From: Gordonia sp. 'Campus'
GTDB lineage: Bacteria; Actinomycetota; Actinomycetes; Mycobacteriales; Mycobacteriaceae
Assembly: GCF_022206305.1 (NCBI RefSeq)
Contig: NZ_JAKOIW010000006.1
Coordinates: 25,756-89,755, forward strand
Reading direction: 5' to 3'
Length of the DNA: 64,000 nucleotides
Shown here: one piece after another, positions 10,070 to 19,488 of the stretch
How positions within the stretch are numbered: the first letter of the stretch is position 1
Layout of the letters: every line of letters begins with the position of its first letter
The notes under the pieces: model-generated
Databases searched by the model: none
Seen by the model: only the letters and a program-made list of their open reading frames with translations
What the model was told of the DNA's origin: nothing
Position numbers and translations under genes: made by a program

Positions 10070-10234
10070 ATGAAGTTGGCTGACACAATTCACTCGCCCC
10101 GACGGGGCTCACTGTTGAACTCGCTCACCGGTGGACGACTCGGGGGCCGTCGCGAAGACACGACGATGTTCCCTGCCGAGGCCGAACGACTGATCACCCC
10201 CGCCGAACTCAGACGGTTCGGCGTCCGTTCGTAG
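10070..10234 (+). CDS. small 54-residue protein of unknown function
   Basis: A short frame with a good Shine-Dalgarno (AGGAAG, 9 nt before the ATG). The protein starts MKLADTIHSPRRGSLLNS and ends PAEAERLITPAELRRFGVRS. It is basic, with no membrane segment or Cys motif. Codon use is GC-rich in the third position. No family recognised. It stands alone, directly upstream of the structured-repeat stretch, with a possible -10 (TACAGT) about 50 bp upstream. Confidence 0.5.
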   Translation: MKLADTIHSPRRGSLLNSLTGGRLGGRREDTTMFPAEAERLITPAELRRFGVRS

Positions 10235-10279
10235 CGGGCCCGTCGCTCACGTTCTTCGTTCCCGCTGTATCGGTGGGCG

Positions 10280-10403
10280 TCGTCGTCGACCGAGAAGAAG
10301 CTGCCCTGTAGAGAAGCGCTACTTCGGTGCCAGCTGCGCTAGTTGTAAGTAGCGCCGGTGACCCGAACTAGCGCTTATGCGTGCCGGCTCTCCTGGGGGC
10401 CGG
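10280..10403. repeat. structured repeat, copy 1
   Basis: Inner inverted repeat GCGCTACTT (10316-10324) and AAGTAGCGC (10347-10355), with a small stem CAGCT/AGTTG inside its loop. A second partner for the same left arm, AGCGCTTAT (10370-10378), matches AGAAGCGCT (10312-10320) with one mismatch. A separate hairpin CCGGCTCT/GGGGCCGG (10384-10403) follows. Confidence 0.85.
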
Positions 10404-10618
10404 TTGTTGTGGGGTCCTCGGTCCAGCGAGCAGGAGTCTCGCGGTTCATTCGTGCACTCGAACGGGGTGTCCGCGGCTGGGCCGCGAAATCTCGTCCATC
10501 TCAGCATGGCTCGAGGGCAATATGCCCTTCCTGCGTCGTGAGGTGGACGGGAATTACGCGCGAATCAAGTCGGACATCCGCGACGTCGGTTCCGCTTGCA
10601 CCTGCGGATCCCCATGGC

Positions 10619-10740
10619 CGTCGTCGTCCGAGAAGAAGCTGCCCTGTAGAGAAGCGCTACTTCGGTGCCAGCTGCGCTAGCTGCAAGTAGCGCACATGAC
10701 CTCAACCAGCGCTTCTGCGTGCTGGCCCTCCTAGGGGCAG
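10619..10740. repeat. structured repeat, copy 2
   Basis: Same design as copy 1: inner pair GCGCTACTT (10654-10662) with AAGTAGCGC (10685-10693), competing outer pair AGAAGCGCT (10650-10658) with AGCGCTTCT (10708-10716), and a following hairpin (10722-10740) in which a C-G pair of copy 1 is U-A. The central CAGCT-GCGCT-AGCTG stem is perfect here. Confidence 0.85.
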
Positions 10741-10868
10741 ATGTCTCGGGGGCCTGCCGCCGCGCGCGAAGTGTCGTTCCTCTCGGCTTTGGGTTGGACG
10801 GGAACTACGCGTGAATTAAGTCGGGCATCCGCGACGTCGGGTCCGCCGCACCTTGGGGGATCCCGCGG

Positions 10869-10968
10869 CCGTCGTCGTGCGAGGAGGAGCTGCCCTACAG
10901 AAGCGCTACTTTGGTGCCAGCTGCGCTAGCTGCAAGTAGCGCACATGACCTCAACCAGCGCTTCTGTC
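10869..10968. repeat. structured repeat, copy 3
   Basis: Inner pair GCGCTACTT (10903-10911) and AAGTAGCGC (10934-10942); outer pair AGAAGCGCT (10899-10907) and AGCGCTTCT (10957-10965), both perfect. The second hairpin of copies 1 and 2 is replaced by an unrelated CCGCG/CGCGG stem. The copy ends about 40 bp from the stop codon of the S4 gene. Confidence 0.85.
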
Positions 10969-11007
10969 GACCGCGGGGCTCAATCGCGGCCCAGGGGTTC
11001 CCGCGCC

Positions 11008-11253
11008 TCAGGAGTCGGAAGGCTCCGCGTCCTCGGAGGCCACGCGCACGCTCATTCCGCCGACCGCCACCACGTCGCCGACCGTCAGCTGACGGCCGCG
11101 GCGGGCCTCCACCTCGTCGTTGACCGTGACCAGCCCGTCGGCGATCACCTCTTTGGCCTCCGCGCCCGATTCGATGAGGTTGGCCAGTTTGAGGAACTGG
11201 CCGAGGCGGATGGAGTCGTCCTTGATCGTCACGTCGTACACCGCCCTGATCAT
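11008..11253 (-). CDS. S4-domain RNA-binding protein
   Basis: 81-residue stand-alone S4 domain of the YbcJ/YaaA type, expected to bind structured RNA (rRNA-related in known members). Visible motif: [20 protein letters not shown] followed by [20 protein letters not shown], the classic alpha-L S4 fold, ending in an acidic tail. The ATG at 11253 gives the family's normal length; upstream in-frame codons are not plausible. It is transcribed toward the structured repeats and away from lysX. Confidence 0.85.
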   Translation of the reverse strand: MIRAVYDVTIKDDSIRLGQFLKLANLIESGAEAKEVIADGLVTVNDEVEARRGRQLTVGDVVAVGGMSVRVASEDAEPSDS

Positions 11254-11384
11254 GCCCGCACACCGACCGGCAGGCCACCTCGACGCCGCGTCACCCCCGA
11301 CCATCCGGCCCGCCGGTCCGACACAGATCTGTGCCGGACGGGGCCAATCCGCGTGGAGTGCCGGGACATACCGCGACGGCCGTC

Positions 11385-11390
11385 TACCGT
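11385..11390 (+). promoter_or_regulatory. -10 hexamer of a likely leaderless lysX promoter
   Basis: TACCGT lies exactly 6 nt before the lysX ATG, so the predicted transcription start coincides with the start codon; no Shine-Dalgarno is present. Confidence 0.5.
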
Positions 11391-11396
11391 TTACGC

Positions 11397-14300
11397 ATGG
11401 CCACCGACACCCCCCTCGCGCCGGTCGACCCCACCGCCCGCGACGGACACCACGACGTCCCGCCGCGGACACCCACCGCAGCCGATCGGCGATCGCTCGC
11501 ACTGTTGGACAACATCAGACGCCCCACCGGGTTCGGGAGCAACGCGCCTCATGTGGCCGGCACGGTCGTCGGTGTGCTGGCCGCAATCGCCTTGATCTCC
11601 AGCCTCTTTCCGGCGATCCGGCACCTGATCCACGACCCACGGCGCTACGTCGACGACTACATCATCACGTTGCCGGACACCAGCTTCGCCTGGGCGTTCG
11701 TTCTCGCGCTCATCGCTGTCGCGTTGTCGGCGCGTAAGCGGATCGCCTGGTGGATCAGCGTCGTCTACCTCGTGCTGTTCATGGTGGCCAACGTGATCTA
11801 CCTGGTGCCCTCGCTCGAGGACGATCTCGGTGTCACGTCGTGGGATCGCGCCAACATCTACATCGGTCTCGTCATCGACGCGATCGCACTGATGTTCCTG
11901 CTCGCGACCTACCGGCAGTTCTACACACGGGTCCGCAAGGGCGCGATCCCGGCCGCGTTCGCCACCCTCATCGCCGGTCTCGCTGTCGCCACCCTGCTGG
12001 GATGGGCACTCGTGTGGGCGTTCCCGCACACCCTGACCCGCGGCGATCGCCTGCCCTATGCGTTCAACCGGGTCGTGGCCTTCGGAGCCATCGACCAGGA
12101 TGCGTCCTTCGACGGCAGGCACACCCACGTCCTGGTCAACGGTCTGCTGGGGTTGTTCGGCGCGCTCGCGCTGATCGCGGCCGCGTTCGTGCTCTTCCGC
12201 TCGCAACGACTGCGCTGGCTGATCACCGCCGAGGACGAAGCCCTCATCCGCGCGCTGATCACCCGCTTCAACGACGACGATTCGCTCGCCTACTTCTCGA
12301 CGCGCCGCGACAAGGCGGTGGTGTTCTCACCGGACGGCCGGGCGGCCATCACCTATCGGGTGGAGGTCGGCGTCGGCCTGGCGGGCGGCGACCCGATCGG
12401 CGACCCGGAGTCGTGGCCCGACGCCATCGCCGAATTCCTCACGCTGTGCGAGAAATACGGCTGGCACCCGGCCTCGATGGGCTCGAGTCCGCGCGGCGCG
12501 GCAGCATACGACGCCGCCGGCTTCGTCTCGCTCAACATCGGTGACGAGGCCATCCTGCACACCCGCGAGTTCAGTCTCAGCGGCCCGATGATGAAAGCGG
12601 TCCGGCAGGCGGTCACCCGCACGCGCAGAGCCGGTGTGACCGTTCGCATCAGGCGGCACTCGGAGATCGGCGACCCGGAGATGGCACAGATCGTCGCGCG
12701 CGCCGATGACTGGCGCGACACCGACGAGGAACGCGGCTTCGCCATGGCGCTCTCGCGCATCGGGGATCCCGCGGACGGCGACTGCCTGCTGGTCGAAGCG
12801 GTGATGGACGAGGGCACCGATCACGAAAAGGTCGTGGGCATGCTGTCGTTCGTCCCGTGGGGGCGTCGAGGCGTCTCGCTGGACCTCATGCGCCGCGACC
12901 GACACGGGCCCAACGGTGTCGTCGAGACGATGGTCGCCGAATTGTGCCGCGACTCCGAGCAACTGGGGATCACCGAGGTGTCCCTCAACTTCGCCGCGTT
13001 CCGCGCGTTCTTCGAGCAGGGACCGCAGATCGGCGCCGGACCCGTGATGCGCATGGGGTACTCGGTCCTGATGTTCGGATCGCGCTTCTTCCAGATGGAG
13101 TCGCTGTACAAGTCCAACGCGAAGTATCTGCCGGACTGGCAGGCGCGGTACCTGTGCTTCGAGGACAGCCGCATCTTGCCGCGTGTCGGGCTCGCCGCGA
13201 TCGTCACCGAAGGCTTCATCACGCTGCCCCGTTTCGGCCGTGCCAAGCACTACACCCAGGGTCCGCCGTCGATTCCGCCGGGCGTCGACGCCCCTGCCCT
13301 GATCGCCGAACTCGAGACCGAGGCATCGACTCCCGAGGGCGCCGTCATCCACCGCCCGGAGCAGGTGCGGGTCCGGCTGGACAAGATGGACCGTCTGGTC
13401 GAGCGGGGGTTCGACCCGTACCCGCCTGCGGATGAGCCCACCCACACGATCGCGCAGGCGAAAGCCGAACCGGAGGGCACCGTGGTGACGGTGGCCGGTC
13501 GCGTCACCCGCCTCCGCGACTTCGGCAAGGTGGTGTTCGCCGACGTCCACGACTGGTCGGGTGAGGTGCAGCTCCTCGTCGAGGACTCCCGTGTCATCCC
13601 CGGGACCCCGGATTTCGGCACCGATGTCGATCTCGGAGACCTCGTACAGGCACGCGGCGTGGTCGGCTCCAGCCGGAAGGGTGAGCTGTCGATCCTCATC
13701 GACGCCTGGCGGATCAACGGCAAGTGCCTGCGCCCGTTACCCGACAAGTGGGCGGGACTGACCGATCCGGAGGCGCGCGTCCGGCAGCGATACGTCGACC
13801 TCGCGATCAACGAACAGAGCCGCAAGCTGCTCGCCACGCGGAGTCTGGTCGTGAAATCGCTGCGCGACTTCCTCGCCGCCCGGGGCTTTCTCGAGGTCGA
13901 GACGCCGATCCTGCAGCAGATCCACGGCGGCGCCAACGCGACGCCGTTCCAGACGCACATCAACGCCTACAACCTGGACCTGTATCTGCGCATCGCACCG
14001 GAGCTCTATCTCAAGCGGCTCTGCGTGGGCGGCGTGGAGAAGGTCTTCGAGATCGGTCGCAACTTCCGCAACGAGGGTGTCGACTTCAGTCACAACCCGG
14101 AGTTCACCAGCCTCGAAGCCTATGAGGCGCACAGCGATTACCTGAAGATGCTGGATCTCACCCGCGAGATGATCCAGCATGCGGCCACCGCTGCCTACGG
14201 TGAACCCGTGATCGTGCGGACCGACGCCGACGGCAACGAGGAGCGCGTGGACATCTCGGGTGAGTGGCCGGTGAAGACCGTCCACCAGGTGGTGTCCGAG

Positions 14301-14810
14301 GGGGCGGGGGAGGAGATCACCCCCGAGACCTCCGTCGAGACCCTGCGTGCCGTGTGCGACCGCCTCGAGATCAACCACCGTCCAGACTGGGACGCCGGCC
14401 AGATCGTGCTCGAACTCTACGAACACCTCGGCGAGGACAAGACCACGTTCCCGACCTTCTACACCGACTTCCCGACGTCGACGTCACCGCTGACGCGCGC
14501 CCATCGCAGCAAGCCCGGCGTCGCCGAACGGTGGGACCTCGTGGCGTGGGGCGTGGAACTCGGCACGGCCTACACCGAGTTGACCGATCCGGTGGAACAG
14601 CGCCAACGTCTGACCGAGCAGTCGATCCTCGCCGCGGACGGTGACCCCGAGGCGATGGAACTCGACGAGGACTTCCTCCAGGCGCTGGAGTACGCGATGC
14701 CCCCGACCGGCGGGCTCGGGGTGGGCGTCGACCGGGTGGTCATGCTGATCACCGGTCAGTCGATCCGGGAGTCCCTGGCATTCCCCCTCGCCAAGCCGCA
14801 GGACGCCTAG
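11397..14810 (+). CDS. lysX: bifunctional lysylphosphatidylglycerol synthase / lysine-tRNA ligase LysX
   Basis: 1,137-residue fusion. Residues ~50-280 form the MprF-like membrane part with about six helices. Residues ~290-590 are the DUF2156 lysyl-transferase domain ([35 protein letters not shown]). Residues ~640-740 carry an OB-fold anticodon-binding domain ([20 protein letters not shown]). The rest is a class II lysyl-tRNA synthetase with motif 2 ([20 protein letters not shown]) and motif 3 ([12 protein letters not shown]). LysX charges tRNA-Lys and moves lysine onto phosphatidylglycerol, giving resistance to cationic peptides. Its size is close to mycobacterial LysX (~1,170). The start at 11397 is supported by a leaderless-type -10. 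It is convergent with lsr2. Confidence 0.96.
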   Translation: MATDTPLAPVDPTARDGHHDVPPRTPTAADRRSLALLDNIRRPTGFGSNAPHVAGTVVGVLAAIALISSLFPAIRHLIHDPRRYVDDYIITLPDTSFAWAFVLALIAVALSARKRIAWWISVVYLVLFMVANVIYLVPSLEDDLGVTSWDRANIYIGLVIDAIALMFLLATYRQFYTRVRKGAIPAAFATLIAGLAVATLLGWALVWAFPHTLTRGDRLPYAFNRVVAFGAIDQDASFDGRHTHVLVNGLLGLFGALALIAAAFVLFRSQRLRWLITAEDEALIRALITRFNDDDSLAYFSTRRDKAVVFSPDGRAAITYRVEVGVGLAGGDPIGDPESWPDAIAEFLTLCEKYGWHPASMGSSPRGAAAYDAAGFVSLNIGDEAILHTREFSLSGPMMKAVRQAVTRTRRAGVTVRIRRHSEIGDPEMAQIVARADDWRDTDEERGFAMALSRIGDPADGDCLLVEAVMDEGTDHEKVVGMLSFVPWGRRGVSLDLMRRDRHGPNGVVETMVAELCRDSEQLGITEVSLNFAAFRAFFEQGPQIGAGPVMRMGYSVLMFGSRFFQMESLYKSNAKYLPDWQARYLCFEDSRILPRVGLAAIVTEGFITLPRFGRAKHYTQGPPSIPPGVDAPALIAELETEASTPEGAVIHRPEQVRVRLDKMDRLVERGFDPYPPADEPTHTIAQAKAEPEGTVVTVAGRVTRLRDFGKVVFADVHDWSGEVQLLVEDSRVIPGTPDFGTDVDLGDLVQARGVVGSSRKGELSILIDAWRINGKCLRPLPDKWAGLTDPEARVRQRYVDLAINEQSRKLLATRSLVVKSLRDFLAARGFLEVETPILQQIHGGANATPFQTHINAYNLDLYLRIAPELYLKRLCVGGVEKVFEIGRNFRNEGVDFSHNPEFTSLEAYEAHSDYLKMLDLTREMIQHAATAAYGEPVIVRTDADGNEERVDISGEWPVKTVHQVVSEGAGEEITPETSVETLRAVCDRLEINHRPDWDAGQIVLELYEHLGEDKTTFPTFYTDFPTSTSPLTRAHRSKPGVAERWDLVAWGVELGTAYTELTDPVEQRQRLTEQSILAADGDPEAMELDEDFLQALEYAMPPTGGLGVGVDRVVMLITGQSIRESLAFPLAKPQDA

Positions 14811-14825
14811 TCGGGGACCCGACCG

Positions 14826-15185
14826 TCAGTGGTTGTCGTTGAATGCGTCGATGATCGACTGCGGGATACGGCCTCGGGCCGACACCTCGTACCCGTTGTC
14901 GATGGCCCACTCGCGGATCTGGCGTGACCGTTCCGGAGAGGATGCCGACCCTGTCGACCCGCGGGTCGGCAGGGGGCCGCTGCCGCGAACCGGCGTGGCC
15001 TTGTCGATGTACTTGTTGATGTCCTTCTCGAATCGCGCGAGATTCGCGGTCCGGAGGTCGAGCGCGTAACGAGCGGCCCGACGTCCTGGCAGTTTCACCT
15101 CGAATTCGACGCGGTGACAGTCGTCGTCGCCGACCGGTTTCCCGTCGAAATCGTCGACCCACTCGACTCGAGTCGTCTTAGCCAT
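14826..15185 (-). CDS. lsr2: Lsr2 nucleoid-associated protein
   Basis: 119-residue Lsr2/H-NS-like xenogeneic silencer. The N-terminal dimerisation domain begins MAKTTRVEWVDDFDGKPV and contains the strand EFEVKLPGRRAARYALDLRT. A flexible linker precedes the DNA-binding domain IREWAIDNGYEVSARGRIPQ, with the AT-hook-like RGR that reads the minor groove. The start at 15185 matches the family N-terminus; an upstream ATG (15194) is less likely. A GAAAGG precedes it, and the promoter region is AT-rich (TAGAAT on the minus strand near 15220). Lsr2 sits next to the lysyl-tRNA synthetase gene in other Mycobacteriales too. Confidence 0.95.
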   Translation of the reverse strand: MAKTTRVEWVDDFDGKPVGDDDCHRVEFEVKLPGRRAARYALDLRTANLARFEKDINKYIDKATPVRGSGPLPTRGSTGSASSPERSRQIREWAIDNGYEVSARGRIPQSIIDAFNDNH

Positions 15186-15556
15186 CACCCACACCTTTCA
15201 CGACCCCGACCTCCAGATTAGCGATTCTAAATACCACCCTAGTTCACCGAACGGCGATGGCGTCGGGTCCGAGGCGCGGGCCGACCCGCGGATCGTCGGC
15301 CGGTTATGAGTCCAGGGTGCCACCGATTGCGCTACAACACGCCGAGTTCTGTAACGACGAGGGCGCGCAGGACGACATAGACACCGACCCCCGACGTAGA
15401 ACGAGAGGACCCCGATGGCGGTCGAGGAGCCCACCCGCATGTCCCGATGGACGCGCCGTCTCTGAATGGACAGGGCCCGCCACGCCCATCACGGCTACGA
15501 CACATCGTCGTCGCCGGAACCCGTGTCACTTCTCCGACCCCGTAGCATCTGAACCC
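15186..15556. other. divergent intergenic region between lsr2 and sigK
   Basis: 371 bp. The lsr2 side (15200-15240) is the AT-rich promoter patch. The central part has open frames extending the sigma-factor frame upstream but no recognisable protein. The right end carries TAGCAT (15543-15548), 8 nt before the GTG of the sigma factor. No repeat or RNA gene seen. Confidence 0.6.
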
Positions 15557-16171
15557 GTGGCGCCGGACGAGAGCAACACGGTCGCGGAGGCCGTCCCGGG
15601 GGGAGGGGGCGATGCGCAGCATCTGCGCGCGCTCCTCGCCTCGGTGTCCGTCGGGGATCGGGACGCATTCGCGCGTCTCTACGACCTGACCAGTTCGCGT
15701 ATCTACGGTCTCGCCGTCCGCATCGTGCGCGACCGGGAGTATGCCCAGGAAGTGGTCCAGGAAGCCTATCTGCAGTACTGGCTGAAGGCCGGTGACTACG
15801 ACCCCTCGCGCGGATCGGTGATCACCTGGATGATGACCATCGCCCACCGCCGAGCCGTCGACCGCGTCCGCAGCGAGACCACCCAGACCGAGCGGTTGTC
15901 CGAGTACGGGGTGCGAGCCGCGGAACCCGAAGCGCCGCGCAACATTCCGCTCGAGACGGTGGTTCGGGCGGCCGAGTCGGGAGTCCTCCGCACCTGCCTC
16001 GGACAACTCACGCAACTACAGCGGGAGAGCATCGAGATGTCGTACTTCGGAGGACTGACCTATCCGGAGGTGGCCGAGCGGACGGACACGGCGCTGCCCA
16101 CCACCAAGTCCCGGATCAGGGACGGGCTCAAACGTCTGCGCAAGTGCATGGAGTCGCAGCGCGAGCGCTGA
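15557..16171 (+). CDS. sigK: ECF RNA polymerase sigma factor, SigK type
   Basis: 204-residue group 4 (ECF19/SigK-like) sigma factor. Region 2 reads DAFARLYDLTSSRIYGLAVR...AQEVVQEAYLQYW and WMMTIAHRRAVDRVRSE; region 4 is LTQLQRESIEMSYFGGLTYPEVAE followed by LPTTKSRIRDGLKRLRKCM, each quoted in short pieces. SigK in mycobacteria controls exported redox and antigen genes and is held by the membrane anti-sigma factor RskA. No RskA gene is adjacent here, so control must come from elsewhere. The GTG at 15557 is preferred over a much longer upstream extension because family homology begins just after it. Confidence 0.85.
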   Translation: MAPDESNTVAEAVPGGGGDAQHLRALLASVSVGDRDAFARLYDLTSSRIYGLAVRIVRDREYAQEVVQEAYLQYWLKAGDYDPSRGSVITWMMTIAHRRAVDRVRSETTQTERLSEYGVRAAEPEAPRNIPLETVVRAAESGVLRTCLGQLTQLQRESIEMSYFGGLTYPEVAERTDTALPTTKSRIRDGLKRLRKCMESQRER

Positions 16172-16223
16172 GAGTCTCGGTACCGGGCGACCGGGCAGCT
16201 CGAAATCGGGCACACTGGTTCGG

Positions 16224-17150
16224 GTGCAAGAGTCCTCACCCGCCGCAGACGGCTCCGCGCCGGGTGTGTTCGTCACCGCCGGTGACCATCGACTACATGT
16301 GCTCGACGAAGGGTCCGGTCCGCCGCTCCTGCTGATGGCGGCGCTGGGAAGCAACTGGTTCGACCTCGATCCCCTGGTGGCCAGGTTGGCGTCGTCGTGG
16401 CGCGTCCTGCGGTACGACCGGCCCGGGTACGGCCTCTCGAGTCCCGTCGGCCGACGCCATCACCCGTCGCTGCTCGGGGAGGTGGAACGGATGGCTGCGG
16501 TGCTCGACGCGCGTGGCGTCCGCGAACCCGTTGTCGTGGTGGGTCATTCGCTGGCGTCCCTCTACGTGGAGGCGTTCGCGCGGCAGTATCCGGAGCGGAC
16601 TGCGGGCGTGGTCGTGCTCGACGGTTCGTTCGCGCTCGTGCCATGGCGTCTCGTCCCGTTGTCGTTCCGAATCGGCAACGCCCACCGACTGATCGGGGCG
16701 GCGCGAGCGGTCACGAGTCGCGTGGGCATCCGCCGCTGGCCGAGTCTGCAGGTCTGGACCCGGGTGGTGCCCGCACCACCGGAGGGACGCGGTGAACTGC
16801 AGCGGCGGTGGAGCGCACGGATCTTCGGGCAGCCGCCGCATCTGCTCGCGCTCCTCGTCGAGAACGCCGCGTTCGGGGCGATGAACCAGACGCTGCGGGG
16901 GCTGCGGCGTGACAGACCGATGCCCAGGGTCCCGATAATCGTGGTCGTCGCGTCGTCGAACCTGCCCGGGTGGCGGGAGTTCTGGGAGTGGAAGCAGCAG
17001 CGGTATGCGAGGGTGCTGGACGCCCAGGAAGTCGCCGTGCTGCCCCGCGCCCGGCATTTTCTCGTCTCGGAACGGCCCGACGACGTTGCCGAGATCATCG
17101 ACGACGCGTGCCGACCGCGGATCGACCACGGTGACCCTACCCGCGAGTAA
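16224..17150 (+). CDS. alpha/beta-fold hydrolase
   Basis: 308-residue alpha/beta hydrolase without a signal peptide. Oxyanion region PPLLLMAALGSNWFDLDPL, RYDRPGYGLSSP, the nucleophile elbow VVVGHSLASLY (S109), and a late catalytic His in PRARHFLVSERP. The lid region (residues ~130-210) is Arg-rich. Substrate unknown. The GTG start is preceded by CACACT 7 nt upstream, a weak -10-like hexamer, and no SD. Stand-alone gene between sigK and rraA. Confidence 0.8.
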   Translation: MQESSPAADGSAPGVFVTAGDHRLHVLDEGSGPPLLLMAALGSNWFDLDPLVARLASSWRVLRYDRPGYGLSSPVGRRHHPSLLGEVERMAAVLDARGVREPVVVVGHSLASLYVEAFARQYPERTAGVVVLDGSFALVPWRLVPLSFRIGNAHRLIGAARAVTSRVGIRRWPSLQVWTRVVPAPPEGRGELQRRWSARIFGQPPHLLALLVENAAFGAMNQTLRGLRRDRPMPRVPIIVVVASSNLPGWREFWEWKQQRYARVLDAQEVAVLPRARHFLVSERPDDVAEIIDDACRPRIDHGDPTRE

Positions 17151-17171
17151 CCAGCTACTTGCGGTTACACC

Positions 17172-17177
17172 TAAACT
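17172..17177 (+). promoter_or_regulatory. -10 hexamer of a likely leaderless rraA promoter
   Basis: TAAACT ends 6 nt before the rraA ATG at 17184, placing the predicted transcription start on the start codon. No SD is present. Confidence 0.55.
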
Positions 17178-17183
17178 GGTCGC

Positions 17184-17672
17184 ATGAGTGAGCTGACCTT
17201 CACCCCGACGGCCGACCTCGTCGACGAGATCGGCGCCGACGTGCGTAGCTGCGACACCCAGTTCAGGCAGTTCGGCGGCACCCGTGAGTTCGTCGGCCGG
17301 GTGACGACCGTCAAATGCTTCCAGGACAACGCCCTGCTCAAGTCGATTCTCGGTGAATCCAACCCCGGGGGCGTGCTGGTCGTCGACGGGGACGCCTCGG
17401 TACACACCGCCCTGGTCGGCGACATCATCGCCGAGCTCGGCCGGTCCAACGGCTGGGTCGGGATCATCGTCAACGGGGCCATCCGCGACGCCTCGACCAT
17501 CGGCGGGATGGCCATCGGTGTGAAGGCGCTGGGCACCAACCCGCGCAAGTCCACCAAGACCGGTGCCGGTGAGCGCGACGTCCCGCTGACGATCGGCGGC
17601 GAGACCTTCACTCCCGGCGACGTCGTGTACTCCGACGACGACGGCATCGTGCTCGTCTCGCCGGATAGCTGA
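17184..17672 (+). CDS. rraA: RraA family protein (regulator of ribonuclease activity A-like)
   Basis: 162-residue RraA-like protein, full length. Family motifs: [52 protein letters not shown], and the conserved [18 protein letters not shown]. In enterobacteria RraA binds RNase E and inhibits it; many actinobacterial members instead resemble HMG/CHA aldolases, so the biochemical role is not settled by sequence. It appears leaderless. It lies 50 bp upstream of gabD2 on the same strand. Confidence 0.9.
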   Translation: MSELTFTPTADLVDEIGADVRSCDTQFRQFGGTREFVGRVTTVKCFQDNALLKSILGESNPGGVLVVDGDASVHTALVGDIIAELGRSNGWVGIIVNGAIRDASTIGGMAIGVKALGTNPRKSTKTGAGERDVPLTIGGETFTPGDVVYSDDDGIVLVSPDS

Positions 17673-17725
17673 CCTCGACAGTCCTGTCCGTTCCATCCCG
17701 ACCGCCCGCGCTGAGGAGCACCGAC

Positions 17726-19279
17726 ATGCCGAAGCCCACCACCGACTACTTCGCTCGCCTGGGTGCGCTCGTCGCCATCGACGACGCCGCGAGTCGACCC
17801 ACCCGTTCCGTCCTGGAAGCCTTCAGCGGCACCGAGATGGCGACGATCCCGGTGGCGACCGCCGCCGACCTCGAGGCTGCCGTGGCACGGGCCCGGCAGG
17901 CGCAGGAGGGGTGGGCGGCGCGCACACCGGCCGAACGGGCTGCCGTCATCGACCGCTTCTCCGACCTCGTCCACCGCAACTCCACGGCGCTGATGGACAT
18001 CGCGCAGGCCGAGACGGGCAAGGCCCGTATCTACGCGCAGGAAGAGGTCATCGACGTCGCGATCACCGCGCGGCATTACGCGACGAACGGGCCGAAGCTG
18101 CTGGCCGACCGCAAGGTGAAGGGAATGCTGCCGGGCGCGACGAGTGTCCGAGTTCGCTACCTCCCCAAGGGCGTGGTCGGCATCATCAGCCCCTGGAACT
18201 ACCCGCTCACGCTTGCCGCCTCGGACGCCGTGGCGGCACTCATCGCCGGCAACGGCGTCGTGATCAAGCCCGACAGCCAGACCCCGTACTGCGCACTGGC
18301 ATTGGCCGAACTGCTCTACGAGGCGGGCCTGCCGCGCGAACTGTACGCCGTGGTCCCGGGCCCCGGAGGCGTTGTGGGACAGGCGATCATGGCCTCGACC
18401 GACTACGTGATGTTCACCGGGTCGTCGGAGACCGGAGCCACCCTCGCCGAACAGGCCGGGCGTCGGCTGATCGGGTTCTCCGCCGAACTCGGTGGCAAGA
18501 ACCCGATGGTCGTCACCGCCAGCGCCGACATCGCGAACGCGGTTCGTGGTGCCGCCCGCGCGGCCTTCTCGAACTCCGGGCAGTTGTGCATCTCGATCGA
18601 GCGGATCTACGTCGACAAGAAGATCGCCGACGAATTCGCCGACCGCTTCGCGGCCTTCGTGTCGTCGATGACGCTGTCGGCGTCCTACGACTTCAGCGCC
18701 GACATGGGTTCGCTGGCGTCGGCCGCGCAGATCGACACCGCCGAGGCACACGTCGAGGATGCCGTCGCCAAGGGTGCGAAAGTGCTCGCGGGCGGCAAAC
18801 GCCGCGCCGATCTCGGGCCGTTCTTCTTCGAGCCGACGGTCCTCGCCGACGTCACCGACGACATGGTGTGCTTCGGCAACGAGACCTTCGGTCCGGTCGT
18901 GTCCATCTACCCCGTGGACTCCACCGACGAGGCCATCAAGCTCGCGAACGACACCGACTACGGCCTCAACGCGAGCGTCTTCGCGGGAAGCAGTGCCGAA
19001 GCGCAGGCCGTCGCCGAGCAGTTGCGCGCCGGAACCGTGAACATCAACGAGGGTTACGCCGCGGCCTGGGCCTCGACCGCGGCGCCGATGGGCGGCATGG
19101 GCATCTCCGGGATGGGGCGCCGCCACGGCGACGAGGGTCTGCTCAAGTACACCGAGCCGCAGACGATCGCCGAGCAGCGCTTCATCGGCATCGACCGTAT
19201 GCCCGTGGTCCCCACCAGCATCTACCGCGCGATCACCCCGACCGCAGTGCGCGCGCTGAAGTATCTGCCCGGACGCTGA
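17726..19279 (+). CDS. gabD2: succinate-semialdehyde dehydrogenase (NADP+), GabD2 type
   Basis: 517-residue aldehyde dehydrogenase. Landmarks: the NADP-binding region GVVGIISPWNYPLTLAASDA (residues ~150-170), FTGSSETGATLAEQAG, the general-base Glu in SAELGGKNP (~254), the catalytic Cys in NSGQLCISIE (~288) and the ETFGPVVSIYP loop. The overall sequence matches the mycobacterial GabD2 branch, which oxidises succinic semialdehyde to succinate to complete an alternative TCA route. A GAGGAG lies 8 nt before the ATG. Followed by a palindromic element, probably marking the transcription end. Confidence 0.92.
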   Translation: MPKPTTDYFARLGALVAIDDAASRPTRSVLEAFSGTEMATIPVATAADLEAAVARARQAQEGWAARTPAERAAVIDRFSDLVHRNSTALMDIAQAETGKARIYAQEEVIDVAITARHYATNGPKLLADRKVKGMLPGATSVRVRYLPKGVVGIISPWNYPLTLAASDAVAALIAGNGVVIKPDSQTPYCALALAELLYEAGLPRELYAVVPGPGGVVGQAIMASTDYVMFTGSSETGATLAEQAGRRLIGFSAELGGKNPMVVTASADIANAVRGAARAAFSNSGQLCISIERIYVDKKIADEFADRFAAFVSSMTLSASYDFSADMGSLASAAQIDTAEAHVEDAVAKGAKVLAGGKRRADLGPFFFEPTVLADVTDDMVCFGNETFGPVVSIYPVDSTDEAIKLANDTDYGLNASVFAGSSAEAQAVAEQLRAGTVNINEGYAAAWASTAAPMGGMGISGMGRRHGDEGLLKYTEPQTIAEQRFIGIDRMPVVPTSIYRAITPTAVRALKYLPGR

Positions 19280-19303
19280 GGACTCTGGCCCAACTCAATC
19301 GAT

Positions 19304-19375
19304 GTCGCACGCGATCTCGATCCGTACCCGCGACCTCGATCGAGGTCGCGTAGCCGGAACGAGGTCGCATGCGAC
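19304..19375. repeat. double palindrome element A
   Basis: 72-bp imperfect palindrome. Its centre (19329-19350) is a perfect 22-bp palindrome with core CCTCGATCGAGG. Outer arms 19304-19324 and 19355-19375 pair at 18 of 21 positions, the mismatches being mostly transitions. It may act as a terminator for gabD2. Related elements lie at 48746-48819 and 63828-63893. Confidence 0.85.
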
Positions 19376-19488
19376 GTCACTTCCTCGGCGCCGTGTCGGC
19401 GGTTGTCGCGCTCCTGCGTGTGAGCGCGGCTACGGTAACCGTGTGACTCGGAGCCGACGCATGCGCAGAGACCCCGTCAATCGACACC

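Larger units (their letters stand above)
10235..11007. other. 773-bp gene-free stretch holding three degenerate tandem units
   Basis: No convincing gene lies between the small ORF and the S4 gene. The stretch consists largely of three related units whose cores start near 10280, 10619 and 10869 (core offsets 338 and 249 bp). Units 2 and 3 also share a block before the core that begins TGGACGGGAA (10543 and 10795) and continues through GACATCCGCGACGTCGG or a close variant. Short open frames cross the units but are not preserved between copies. Confidence 0.8.

Noticed and set aside
10358-10690. Open frames across the structured repeats (100-110 codons)
   Set aside because: Not preserved in frame between copies, no SD, Cys/Arg-rich translations typical of out-of-frame GC-rich DNA.
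12327-13550. Long open frame antisense to lysX
   Set aside because: Shadow of GC-rich coding; no start signal or recognisable protein. The same holds for 17171-19126, 21858-23324 and 42110-44071 on the minus strand.
15557-16171. RskA anti-sigma partner expected beside SigK
   Set aside because: The downstream gene is an alpha/beta hydrolase with no membrane helix; no RskA-like gene found in the window.
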